DNA from: Adiantum capillus-veneris
Taxonomy: Eukaryota; Streptophyta; Polypodiopsida; Polypodiales; Pteridaceae
Direction: 5' to 3'
DNA: 64,000 bases
Assembly: GCA_014529385.2 (NCBI GenBank)
Contig: CM043964.1
Location: forward strand, 136,355,920-136,419,919
This document shows positions 34,573 to 44,102 of this stretch, one piece after another; positions within the stretch are counted from its first letter, which is position 1; the number at the start of each line of letters is the position of its first letter. Made by a program: the position numbers and the translations under genes. The notes beneath the pieces were generated by a model that saw only the letters and a list, made by a program, of their open reading frames with translations, did no database searches and was not told the origin of the DNA.

Positions 34573-36149
34573 CTTGTCTATAGAAGATACGTTGCCATTA
34601 TTGTAAAGCTAATGATCACTTGATCAAACAATGTCCAAAATTGAAGTCAAAAGAGTCTAAGAAGAAAGAGGTTGGATCAACTACAGGGTCCAATACAAGT
34701 GTAGCTATTGTAGAGTCTTTCGTGAAAGGATATTGTGATGTTGATGTAAATGAAGGGTGGGCTTTTAGTGCAAAGTGTACTTATGATCCTCCGGTCCATG
34801 ATGCATAAATGTCAGTTGATGTAAATGCAGATGGAGATTGTGATGTTGATGTAAATGCAGAGTGGGCTTTTAGTGCAGAGTGTACTTATGATCCGGCTGT
34901 CTATGATGCATGCATGTCATTTGCTGCAGATTCACATGTGTGGTATTTTGACAGTGGTGCTACAAAGCACATTACCTCACATCGTGATTTGTTTACCTCT
35001 CTTGAGTCTGTCCGTCCCTCATGGGAATTCAGTCACTTGTGCCAACAACACCTCTTATCCGGTTCAAGGAGTTGGAAAGATTGTGCTTACTACAATGGTA
35101 GTCCTTTTACACTTGTTGATGCATTCTATGTACCTCGGATCAAGAAGAATCTTTTTGTCTGTATATGCACTTGCTAGACTTGGTCTTGTAGTCAAATTTG
35201 TGGATGACATATGTATAGTACATGATCTCAGTTTTGGTGATGAAATTGTTGCATCTGGCATTTTATGCCTTGGGCTCTATAAGCTCACTTTGTATAGTAA
35301 GTTTGGGCAAATGTTATTGTGGATTCAAAGTCTATTACAGATGTAGAACTTTGGCATGCACGTTTTGGGCATCTAAATTTTGCTAGTTTGCTGCATTTGC
35401 AAAAAAATGATATGGTTGCTTCTTGGCCGCCTCTTGAAGCACCTGCCAAACATGTTTATGAAGGCTATATTTTGGGTAAGATGTAGTGTTTAAATTTTCC
35501 AAAGGATGGTTCAATTAGGGCCACATGCAGGTTGCAGCTTGTGCATAGTGATGTTTGTGGGCCCATGCAAACTTCATCCTAGGGCAATTACCTTTACTTC
35601 ATGACTTTCATAGATGATTACTCTAAGTGGGTTTACAAGTTTAAACGCAAACTGGATGATGAGATTGATTGCTGTAAGGCTCGGCTTGTTGAAAAGGGTT
35701 ATGCACGACAAAAAGGCATAGATAATGAAGAGACTTTTTCTCCCACTTGTCATATGACTATTGTGCATTTCTATGTGCATTGATAGCTCGTTTTGGTTGG
35801 GATGTACATCAGTCAGACATTGTTGCTGCTTTCTTGAATGGTGACATATTTGAGAAAGTTAATGTAACTCAACCTCGCAATTTTGTCATTAAATGGCAGG
35901 AAGATAAAGTGTGCAAATGTAAGAAGGATTGATATCGGTTGAAGCAATCTCCTTGTGCTTGATATGAGAAGGCTGACACTCATTTGGTCAAACGAGGTTT
36001 TTGTAATAGTCCAACAGAAAGCACATTGTATGTAAAGCACGCGGGTGATGTACTTCTCATTATGGTTCTCTATGTGGATGATTTGTTGATCACTAGACCA
36101 AATGAGAGACATATTACTAAATTTAAGGCTGATTTGAATGCTACTTTCA
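34573..36149 (+). pseudogene. Copia relic III, left part
   Basis: Same family as copia I/II, plus strand. It begins at the nucleocapsid knuckle (CHYCKANDHLIKQC), continues with a duplicated acidic linker, the protease site WYFDSGATKHITSHRDLFTS, the integrase zinc finger (LWHARFGHLNFASL) and FIDDYSK. It then jumps directly to RT (WVYKFKRKLDDEIDCCKARLV), so about 1 kb covering the integrase core is deleted at about 35625. RT continues through VHQSDIVAAFLNGD and LYVDDLLITRPNERH and is broken at TTTCA (36145-36149) by the inserted element. The rest is at 43270-43805. No LTRs remain. Confidence 0.85.
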
Positions 36150-36164
36150 GGTTAACCGACAAGT

Positions 36165-36560
36165 CAGACAGTGGAATCAGCACGGGGTGAATAGGAGGCT
36201 TGGGGACTGCACAAATTCCCCTATCGCTTAGTGTTGGCCTTGGTGTAACCGACGATGGAGACCCTTTTGGTGATGTGATTACAATTCATGCAGTGGAGTC
36301 AGCACTAGGCAAATAGGAATCTTGGGGATTGCCCAACACCACCTATAGCTTGGTGTTGACCTTGGGGTTAAAGTCATTACAAGAGGCAGTTGAGTCAAAA
36401 CTAGGTGAATAGGAGGCTTGGGGATTGCCCAACGCCACCTATCGCTTGGTGTTGACCTTGGTGTCGAAGACATGACATGCGACAGTGAAGTCAACATTGG
36501 GCGAATATGAGGCTTGGGGCCTGCCCAACGCCACCTATCGCTTGGTACTGACCTTGGTAA
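36165..36560 (+). repeat. U3 subrepeats, four copies
   Basis: Each copy has the order gtcancacnnggcgaatagg, ggcttggggantgcccaacgcc, acctatcgcttggtgttgaccttgg. Copies lie at about 36165, 36290, 36385 and 36480, and the same arrangement recurs in the 3' LTR. Repeats of this kind upstream of a TATA box often act as promoter elements in LTRs; that role here is an inference. Confidence 0.75.
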
Positions 36561-36733
36561 ATGGGTGTTGGGCTAGTAAACATCCACAAATATTACATGG
36601 TTTTGAGTCAGAGGACTGGGCTTGTCGGTCCAATAGGAAAAGGGTAAGAGTGATCGCCAATGAGAGGCGCACTCTATAATGTTTAGGTAAGATTGGCTAA
36701 GTGTGGGCGCCCAAATGTGAACGAGCAAGCCCA

Positions 36734-36740
36734 TATAAAA
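36734..36740 (+). promoter_or_regulatory. TATA box in the 5' LTR
   Basis: TATAAAA within gcccatataaaagtcaa, conserved at 42819-42825 in the 3' LTR, downstream of the U3 subrepeats. Confidence 0.55.
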
Positions 36741-37124
36741 GTCAATCTAAACCTAAAATACCTCATTCTCTCATTTGTGCAATTGAAGAGTGCTCTTGCT
36801 CCATCTCCATCTTCTTCTTCTTCTCCTTGTGTGTGTGTGTATGCAAGCTGGGGGGGGGGGGGGGGGGGGGGAGAGAGAGAGAGAGAGAGTGATCGAGCAT
36901 TACAAAGGCACGACGACGGCGAGGCAATTGAGCGTGGCACGGCAATAGCTCCCTCTTGATCGTGGCAAGGAATCCTCCACGAAGGAGAGCGTAGGGCGGT
37001 GAGTGACACACCCTTGATCTCTTGAGCTTGCTAGATTAGTCAAGTTGTGTGCTTGCAGCCATTTGTGGCTCGTACATAGTGTACGGCAAGTCCCTTGCAT
37101 TGACACGTGCGACAGACGTGCACA

Positions 37125-37145
37125 TTTTTGGCGTCATTGCCGAGG
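37125..37145 (+). other. Primer-binding-site region of the RT-less element
   Basis: TTTTTGGCGTCATTGCCGAGG directly follows the LTR end. It resembles the TTTGGCGCCGTTGCCGGGG type of site common in plant gypsy elements. The exact primer tRNA is not assigned. Confidence 0.6.
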
Positions 37146-37797
37146 AAATGCCCTGCACTAAGCTCGAATAGCATTCCATGCTGCTTTGTGGTGTAATTTC
37201 AGATGTAGGAAAGGTAGAGAAGTAAGGTGTGTGTGTTGAGAAGGAGTTTTTTTTTGCTACAGTGTACTGTTTTTGTTAATAAGGTGCTGCAATGTGCTGT
37301 GTTTTCTCTTCATAAGGTGTTAGCTTAAGGTATTAGATCTATAATGTTAGTTCTGTAAGGTACAGTAAGTAGATTTGTTAGTTAATTAGTTGTTGTAGTA
37401 TTGTGTTAGTGTGTAACAGTAGCTCTGTTAGTTGCAAGTAGGTAGGTTAGGTGTGTGTGTGTGTGTGTGCTCCCATGTGCGGCGCGGCCGCGGCGACCTT
37501 ATCCAAAAATAATAATAATAAATTTTAACAAAAAATTTAAAGGTAGGACCGGGATTGGGAATATTCTCCAGGCCCAAGCCCAAGCCCACGCTCAGGCTCA
37601 GGTCTTAGTTACCCTTTAGAATTACTTATCTTATCCTCACGCCTAAGTAAAAATCGATATTTTTGAGGACCAACGGAGCTTTGGGTAATCGAATGCTGTA
37701 CTGTAAAGCACGCCAGGACCCCTTGAGCGATATGCTCATTTCAAGCTATCACTCGCTCTAATCCAAAAACCAATTATTGAAAAACATCAAAAAATGA

Positions 37798-39030
37798 GTG
37801 AAAATGGGATTCAAAACGCCTTTAAAAAATCAAGCGGTTAACCTTCGAGCGTATTCACCAATGCTTGTAGGGTGCCAAAGGCACATGCATTTGCGCTCAA
37901 GTCATGTGGTAGAGGTCAAGCAACTAGCGAGCATTTTGACTTACGCGAGTTCTCAATACCCACCTACCTTAGGTTCCGGGCCCTCGGCGGGGACCCAAGG
38001 TAGTAGCACTCAGGACCCACATATTGCGTCTAGTGACTCTTCCTCTGACTACGACGTCATGGAGGGTTACCCAATGCCTAATCCTGATTGCTCAAGCCAA
38101 GACATGCATGCCACGGGCCCACGGTCCGGGCTGAGTGTGCTTAGCCGCTTGAAGGAAACCTTTAGTAGAGCCACTCGCTCCGAACATGGAGATAACGACG
38201 TAAATGAGGGGGAGGAGATCCCACAAATCGTACTAGTAAACATGTTAGGTGTAGTGCATATAACCTTTGACAATAAAAGAGAGGCAGACCTACCTAAGAG
38301 TGAAACTAATGATACCTCAAGGGATTCTGACCAACGCACAGTAGGGAGAGATGATTCAGGGCTAGAGGAAATGACCAATTGACAAAGTCAAGAAACTAAC
38401 CACTCAAGGCCTAGTACAACAGCCTATGGTGATTCATGCGAGAGTGAAGAGGGTACAAGCGAAGACATATCAAGCGGGTCTAATTCAAACATAAACCAAA
38501 ATCAAAACCTCGGCAAGAAAAGAAGGTCATACAAGAGACGACGATATCAAGAAAATGTGTGTTCCATCCATCAAAAAAAGGCATCCAAGGCACAAACAGA
38601 ATTGAAGAAGATACAAGTTCAAGCTAAGGCTAAAGAGCGACAACAACACATAAGACGCCAACGAGAGGCCAACCTTGGAGTTACACATGCATTCCACGTT
38701 GAAACAGAGGATGATTTGTCGGACTCTGATACACCTCTACAATACCTTATTGAGCTAAATAGCACCTATGGAAAAGTGCTATATAACGCCTTATTAGACA
38801 CGGGTGCTAAGTATAATCTGTTGTCATATGGAGTGTGGCGTCAGTTAGGAAAGCCATTTCTATTTGAGAGTATTATCCAAGTCAAGGGTGTCAACAAAAA
38901 AAAAACTACGATTTTTGGAATATGGCACACTTCTGTCAGTTATGACAATGGGGTTGTAGCTCAAGAATTTTTGGTCATCCCTGCTGGAACTATGGAGGGT
39001 AATATAAACCGAGGATGCGCACGTGGATGA
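37798..39030 (+). pseudogene. Gag-like and aspartic protease frame with one TGA
   Basis: One continuous plus-strand frame interrupted by a single TGA at 38380-38382. The first true ATG is at 37804. The N-terminal part has no recognised capsid motif; it is Ser/Asp-rich (SSDSSSDYDVMEGYP). After the TGA the frame reads through a basic stretch (KKRRSYKRRR) into a coiled-coil-like KAQTELKKIQVQAKAKERQQ and then the retropepsin domain: NALLDTGAKYNLLSYGVW, with the D-T-G-A catalytic motif, and EFLVIPAGTMEG. The TGA could be a decay mutation or a readthrough site. No nucleocapsid knuckle was seen. Confidence 0.75.
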
Positions 39031-41753
39031 TAGCCACCAAATACACTATTGATTGGGGAACTTGGTGTGTCACAATGCAGAAACCAACTCTTAGCCCTGC
39101 CACTCAAGCGATAGTCCCTAAGATATTACCTCTTAAGGAAATAAAACCCAAAACATTGCATGTCCAAGAGGTTGAACCATATGTCCCCATAGCCCAACTC
39201 TCTAGAGCTTCAACTGATGTAGTTCAAATAAATCTTGAGACACACAAGACCCATCCTAATATAACAAGAAAACCTACAAGTGGGTCCCTAAAGCTTCTTT
39301 AGCGACCATAGCTAGTGCTAAAAGATAGGAGCCTGGTAAGAGACGTCCCACTCGCCCCAAGAAATGTAAAGAAACGTTGCATTGGATTCCTAAACAACTA
39401 TTAGAAGCCCAAGGCTACTATGATGGAAATGATCAAATCTGGGTACCAAAACGTAAATTGTGCTCTTACCAGTCACCTGACCCATTTGAGCCCAATCCCG
39501 TAGCTCCAAAACGAATTGAAGATCGCGGAAAGAAATAAATCACAGAATACTACACATCCACTTTAGAGCTATTGGGTACCGAAGAAAGAATGATTTGTTC
39601 CACCTAGCTCAGAAACAGGGAAGTCAAATGAAGCTTCTTGCTCTTCCTGTAGTTCCTATACGAAAATAGAAGCTTCAACACAACCTCCACCTACCATTGT
39701 ACATATCCATATAAACAAGGAAGAGTTTGCACCTCCCAATGTAAGTTCACCACCTACAACAACATTGCAAATAAAATCATGGGAGAGTACCTTACCGCCC
39801 TTGCAACTAGATAAAATGCATAGGGCGGTCAAAAACTATTGGTTAAAGCCTTCACTCTTAAAAACTTGGAACAATTGTTTTTAAAAGGTGACGACATCAT
39901 TCCAAAAGGTATGATCTACCCAAGGAAGGGAGGAGTGTTTGTTGACATCCATCATTCACTTGCTTCCCTCTCAACCTTCCTCCCTGACCTCTCAATCTCC
40001 CAATCTTAGGGAATGTATATATAAATCCTTATACTCACAAAAATAAGATAAAAAAATTAAATGAGCAAGAGCCACCAAACAATAATCTGGAAACTTACAA
40101 GTCCGATACATAGCACAAAATCATAAGAACACATTATGCACAAGGGCAAGAACTTTTGACACGACCCTTATAATATTTGCACTCTAACCATCATCTATCT
40201 ATGTGTACAAATATGGCTAGTACGCTAGAGTCATTCACTCATGCCTTGGGTAAGAGGTACCCTTGTTACTTTCACAAGTGTTTCACATGGTCTTTCAAGT
40301 GCTTGCCTGTGAATGGGATTTGGTAGGTACGCTAGCATGTGAGAGAAATTTCAACGAGTTAGAATGGCTGATATGTCTCTTGATCATGATTGATCCATAC
40401 TTAGTAGAGAGTATTTCTCCCATTGCACAAGCCTACCCTTTTGACCAAGATGACTATAGACGTCTAGTGACCTTCTTAGTAAACATTGGTGCCTCTAATG
40501 ATGAAGACAATTTACATGATTACATGGATGGCACATATGGTCTCACAGATGATGACTTTGTTTTTCTTGACGATGAGGATAGGGGTTTAGCCTTAGGGTT
40601 TCCCTCCAATCTCTACAATATCCTATTCCCTTGACTCTCTAGGGGGAGTGCAAATAATTATTTTATGGTTCCTTATGTTTTTTAATTGTGTTCAATAAGG
40701 ATTGGTACCTCTTCCCATTGATGTGCCTCTAGAACGTGTATGTTTGATAGTGACTATTATGCAGTTTGTGACTACATAAGGATGCCTTCGAAGACAATGA
40801 CAATGGATGTTTACATGTTACAACGGATTTTCTCCATTATATCAGGTGTACTACTTCCTTTTATCTATGCTTTCCACAGTTACATGTTTGCATCTTGTCA
40901 TTTGAGTTTCTAAAAGGCATAAAATTTAAAAGGTGTGACATTGCCAATTTAGATGCTTTAATTTTTTCAAACTTTTAGTACCTTGTTCTTCTCTTTGAGT
41001 TTGGTTTATTAGTTGGCTTTAAGTAGGTATCAGGACCTTAGGCTAAACTAAGCAACTTAATTGCTGACTTTAATTCCTAAATAGTATATTAACTGTAGTA
41101 ACTTTAATAATGCTTATGGCTATGAGGATATAGTTCTCGCTAGCTTATTCCACCTAAATGTGACTTGTGTTGTGGAAGTCCATGTGTTAAGCTAGTATTT
41201 GAGACCTCGAGTCTCCTGGCTAATTGATGCTCAAGCTAGTATTTGAGACCTCGAGTCCCCCAGCTACTTGTAACAACTATGACAACAACAAAAAACAGAG
41301 AAAAAATAAAATAAATAAAAAAATGAAAAGGCAAATAGCACAAACTTCCTTGTATTTTATGTTGATCACACTTAAGTGGCATAAGTGACAAGATCACTAG
41401 TCTTTAGACCCCGACGAGCATTACTAGGAAAAACTACTCTTAAGTCGATATTTTTCAATTAATGTTGGTCAAGCTAGTACTTAATTTAGCCCTAGTTGTG
41501 TACTTCTCTAAGAGTCAACCTAATAGACCTAACACAATTGCATTTCATTCAGGTACTATGCTTGTTCTAGTTGGCAATGTTACAATTCATGAATTTTTTT
41601 GCATTTCCTCGAATATCATGTATGCATTCCACTTATTGCACACCTGCACATGCTACCTTTGAGCTTTCACAATGTTGTTTTTCTTTTGCTACAGGTAATC
41701 CTATTGTAGATCCTGATGCTGCACTGTTATATTTCAAGGACGGAATCTACATC
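39031..41753 (+). other. Low-coding interior of the RT-less element
   Basis: No RT, RNase H or integrase motif was found. The first 550 bases read, with stops and frame changes, as a basic region with four W(V/I)PK motifs (39283-39585). A purine-rich tract followed by TGTTGACATCC lies near 39925-39952. A 123-codon acidic frame (40263-40634) contains IMIDPYLVESISPIAQAYPFDQDDYRRLV and is of unknown function. Two copies of agctagtatttgagacctcga occur 44 bases apart at 41190 and 41234. Confidence 0.6.
40263..40634 (+). CDS. Unknown acidic 123-codon frame
   Basis: This is the longest open frame in the 3' half of the RT-less element. The listed start is not ATG, and a first ATG inside the frame is close by. 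The C-terminal half is rich in Asp/Glu (DDFVFLDDEDRG). I do not recognise a family. Its position resembles the extra 3' frames of some large derivative elements; it may be non-functional. Confidence 0.3.
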   Translation: MLLSQVFHMVFQVLACEWDLVGTLACERNFNELEWLICLLIMIDPYLVESISPIAQAYPFDQDDYRRLVTFLVNIGASNDEDNLHDYMDGTYGLTDDDFVFLDDEDRGLALGFPSNLYNILFP

Positions 41754-41766
41754 AAGAAGGGGGGCA
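41754..41766 (+). other. Polypurine tract of the RT-less element
   Basis: aagaaggggggca immediately precedes the 3' LTR start TGTTAATCGAC. The reading frame YFKDGIYIKKGGML runs across it, like the end of a polyprotein. Confidence 0.7.
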
Positions 41767-42948
41767 TGTTAATCGACAAGTCAGACAGTGGAGTCACCAG
41801 GGGCAAATCGGAGGCTTGGGGACTGCCCAAAGCCCCATATCGCTTGGTGTTGACCTTGGTGTAATCAATGATGGAGACCCTTTTGGTGATGTGATTAAAA
41901 TTCATGCAGTGGGGTCAGCACTGGGCGAATAGGAAGCTCGGGGATTGCCCAATGCCACCTATCGCTTGGTGTTGATCTTGGGGTTAAAGCCATTACAAGA
42001 GGCAGTTGAGTCAATACTAGGCAAACGGGAGGCTTCATTAGGAAGAGGATGGGATGTAGGAGGGCCTCTTTATTTGCCATGAGATTATGGAGGTGATTAA
42101 CATTTTCACGAATAGGTGTATGCCATGTGTGCAAGAATGGTGGGTGTGTAAGAGATGTGTAAGAGATGCACTTTTCTCCCTAAAAAGGAGGTGAAAATTT
42201 TTATGATTTTCGGCCTTCCATAACTCTCACATATGCTCTTTAATTTGAGCGGAGGTCACAGATTTGCAATCTACGCGTTCAGGTCTTTCCATAGATATGC
42301 TACATGATATGGTTTTATCCGCTAGATTTTACATTTCATTTTGGGTGAAAACTCTGGATTCAAATAAACTAGTTGTTTTGTATGTTTGAATTCAAAAGCT
42401 ATCTTTTGATTACTTTCTTAATACTAAAGGTTTGACTGACTTAAACTGCCAAATAAAGAGGCCCTCCTAGACCCCATTCTCATCCTAATGTGGGGATTGC
42501 CCAACGCCACCTATCGCTTGGTGTTGACCTTGGTGTCGAAGACATGACATGTGACAATGAAGTCAACACCGGGCGAATATGAGGCTTGGCAACTGTCCAA
42601 CGCCACCTATCGCTTGATACTGACCTTGGCAAATGGGCGTCGGCCCAGTAAACATCCATGAACATTACATGGTTTTGAGTTAGAGGACCGGGCTTGTCGA
42701 TCCAATAGGAAAAGGGTAAGAGTGATTGCCGATGAGAGGTGCACTCTAAAACTGGAACCTATAATGTTTAAGTAAGATTGGCTAAGTGTGGACGTCCAAA
42801 TGTGAATGGGCAAGCCCATATAAAAGTCAATCTAAACCTAAAATACCTCATTCTCTCATTTGTGCAATTGAAGAGTGCTCTTGCTCCATCTCCATCTTCT
42901 TCTTCTTCTTCTCCTTGTGTGTGTGTGTGTGTGTGTGTGTATGCGAGG

Positions 42949-43027
<79 letters not shown>

Positions 43028-43264
43028 TGTGATCAATCATTATGAAGGCACGACGACGGCGAGGCGGTTGAGCGCGGCACGGCGGTAGCTCCCGCCTCAT
43101 CGCGGCGAGGAATTTTCCACGAAGGCGATCGTAGGGCAGTGAGTGACACACCCTTGCTCTCTTGAGCCTGATAGATTAGTCTGTTTGTGTGCCTGCAGCC
43201 ATTTGTGGCTCACACACAGTGTACGGAAAGTCCCTTGCATTGACACGTGCAACAAATGTGCACA
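41767..43264 (+). repeat. 3' LTR of the RT-less element (1,498 bp)
   Basis: It starts TGTTAATCGACAAGTCAGAC and ends ATGTGCACA. It matches the 5' LTR but is longer because of the 455-bp insertion at 42036-42490, a longer (GA)n tract (about 42954-43026) and a 12-base difference near 42750. It is followed by the target-site duplication TTTCA. Confidence 0.9.
42036..42490. mobile_element. MITE-like insertion with 44-bp terminal inverted repeats
   Basis: The left end cattaggaagaggatgggat and the reverse complement of the right end cattaggatgagaatggggt match with few differences, and both continue into ggagggcctctttatttg. The 5' LTR lacks the segment (ggctt|ggggattg). There is no clear target duplication beyond a single T. 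No coding capacity; the superfamily is not assigned. Confidence 0.8.
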
Positions 43265-43269
43265 TTTCA

Positions 43270-43805
43270 AGATGAAATATTTGGGACTGTTGCATCATTA
43301 CTTGGGTAATTAGTTTAAGCAGTTTTATGGTGGTATTGCCTTATGTCAGACAAGTTATATAGAGACATTTCTATGTAAGTTTGGACTTGAGGATTGCAAA
43401 CCTATTGCCACTCCTATGGAAATATGTTTGAAATGATGCTGGTGATCTTGCCGATGTCACTCTTTACCAAACTGTTATTAACTTCCTTATTTATGTATGC
43501 AACACGAGGTCGGATATTCAGTTTGCAGTAGTCTCACAAGTCAACAAATTTATGCATAGCCCAGGGTCTAAGTATTGGTAAGCTACCAAAAGGATTTTTC
43601 GCTACTTGAGTGGCACTTTACATCTTGGCTTGTTTTATCCCAAGGGGGGGTCATTGCCATCAGATTTACATGATTTTTTGGACTCATATTGGGCTGGTTG
43701 TTTTGACATGCGAGTGTCCACAAGTGGTTTTTGTTTCAGGCTTGACAGTTCATGCATATCATGGTTGAGCAAGAAGAAACATATTGTGTCAACTTCTTGA
43801 CAAGT
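43270..43805 (+). pseudogene. Copia relic III, right part
   Basis: It continues the RT broken at 36149: KMKYLGLLHHYLG, then LCKFGLEDCKPIATPME and the RNase H start SGTLHLGLFYPKGGSLPSDLHDF ... STSGFCFRLDSSCISWLSKKK. It ends in unrelated repeat DNA at about 43805. Stops interrupt the frame. Confidence 0.85.
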
Positions 43806-44040
43806 GGTGAATCTTGAATGCAACCACCTTCCAAGAATTGGCTAGAATGGCCAAATAGTCGATCTAAGATCTACCTATCCTACATACTTTATTTGAAAAT
43901 GCAATGTGATGATACACCAAAAATTGTATTCACCTTTCAAGACTTGCTTAGAATGAGCAAAAGGTGGATCTTTGATGCACCCACCTTTCAAGGCTTATTT
44001 AGAATGGCCAAGTGGTGGATCTAAGATGTTAAAATCTTAA
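43806..44040. repeat. Relic units of the aagtggtggatctaagatg repeat
   Basis: Units such as tttagaatggccaagtggtggatctaagatg occur at about 43835, 43945 and 44000. They match the units at 55140-55935 and one at about 5625-5660. Confidence 0.6.
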
Positions 44041-44102
44041 AAATGTATTTGAAATGGATAATTTTTAAAGGGTTTAAGATGTACTAACTTCAAAATTTTG
44101 TG

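Larger units (their letters stand above)
36150..37124 (+). repeat. 5' LTR of the RT-less element (975 bp)
   Basis: It starts GGTTAACCGACAAGTCAGAC (TG of the other LTR changed to GG) and ends CGTGCACA. U3 holds four degenerate tandem subrepeats (about 36165-36560). A TATAAAA is present at 36734-36740. A poly-G/(GA)n tract lies at 36851-36889, shorter than in the 3' LTR. Confidence 0.9.
36150..43264 (+). mobile_element. Non-autonomous gypsy-like retrotransposon with protease but no RT or integrase
   Basis: 7.1 kb, plus strand, inserted in copia III with the 5-bp target-site duplication TTTCA (36145-36149 and 43265-43269). Parts: 5' LTR 36150-37124, primer region 37125-37145, gag/protease frame 37798-39030, a long low-coding stretch, polypurine tract 41754-41766 and 3' LTR 41767-43264 (enlarged by a 455-bp insertion). 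The 4.6-kb interior shows a retropepsin but no RT, RNase H or integrase motif in any frame I read. This fits the large-retrotransposon-derivative or TR-GAG class of non-autonomous elements; the partner element is not in the window. Confidence 0.85.

Noticed and set aside
37440-37500. Short (GT)n and gcggccgcgg block as a CpG-island promoter
   Set aside because: Only about 15 GC-rich bases in the leader of a retroelement; too short to support a promoter call.
36150-43264. Endogenous virus (pararetrovirus) as the identity of the RT-less element
   Set aside because: Paired LTRs, purine tract, primer region and a 5-bp target duplication show LTR-retrotransposon integration; there is no movement or coat protein motif.
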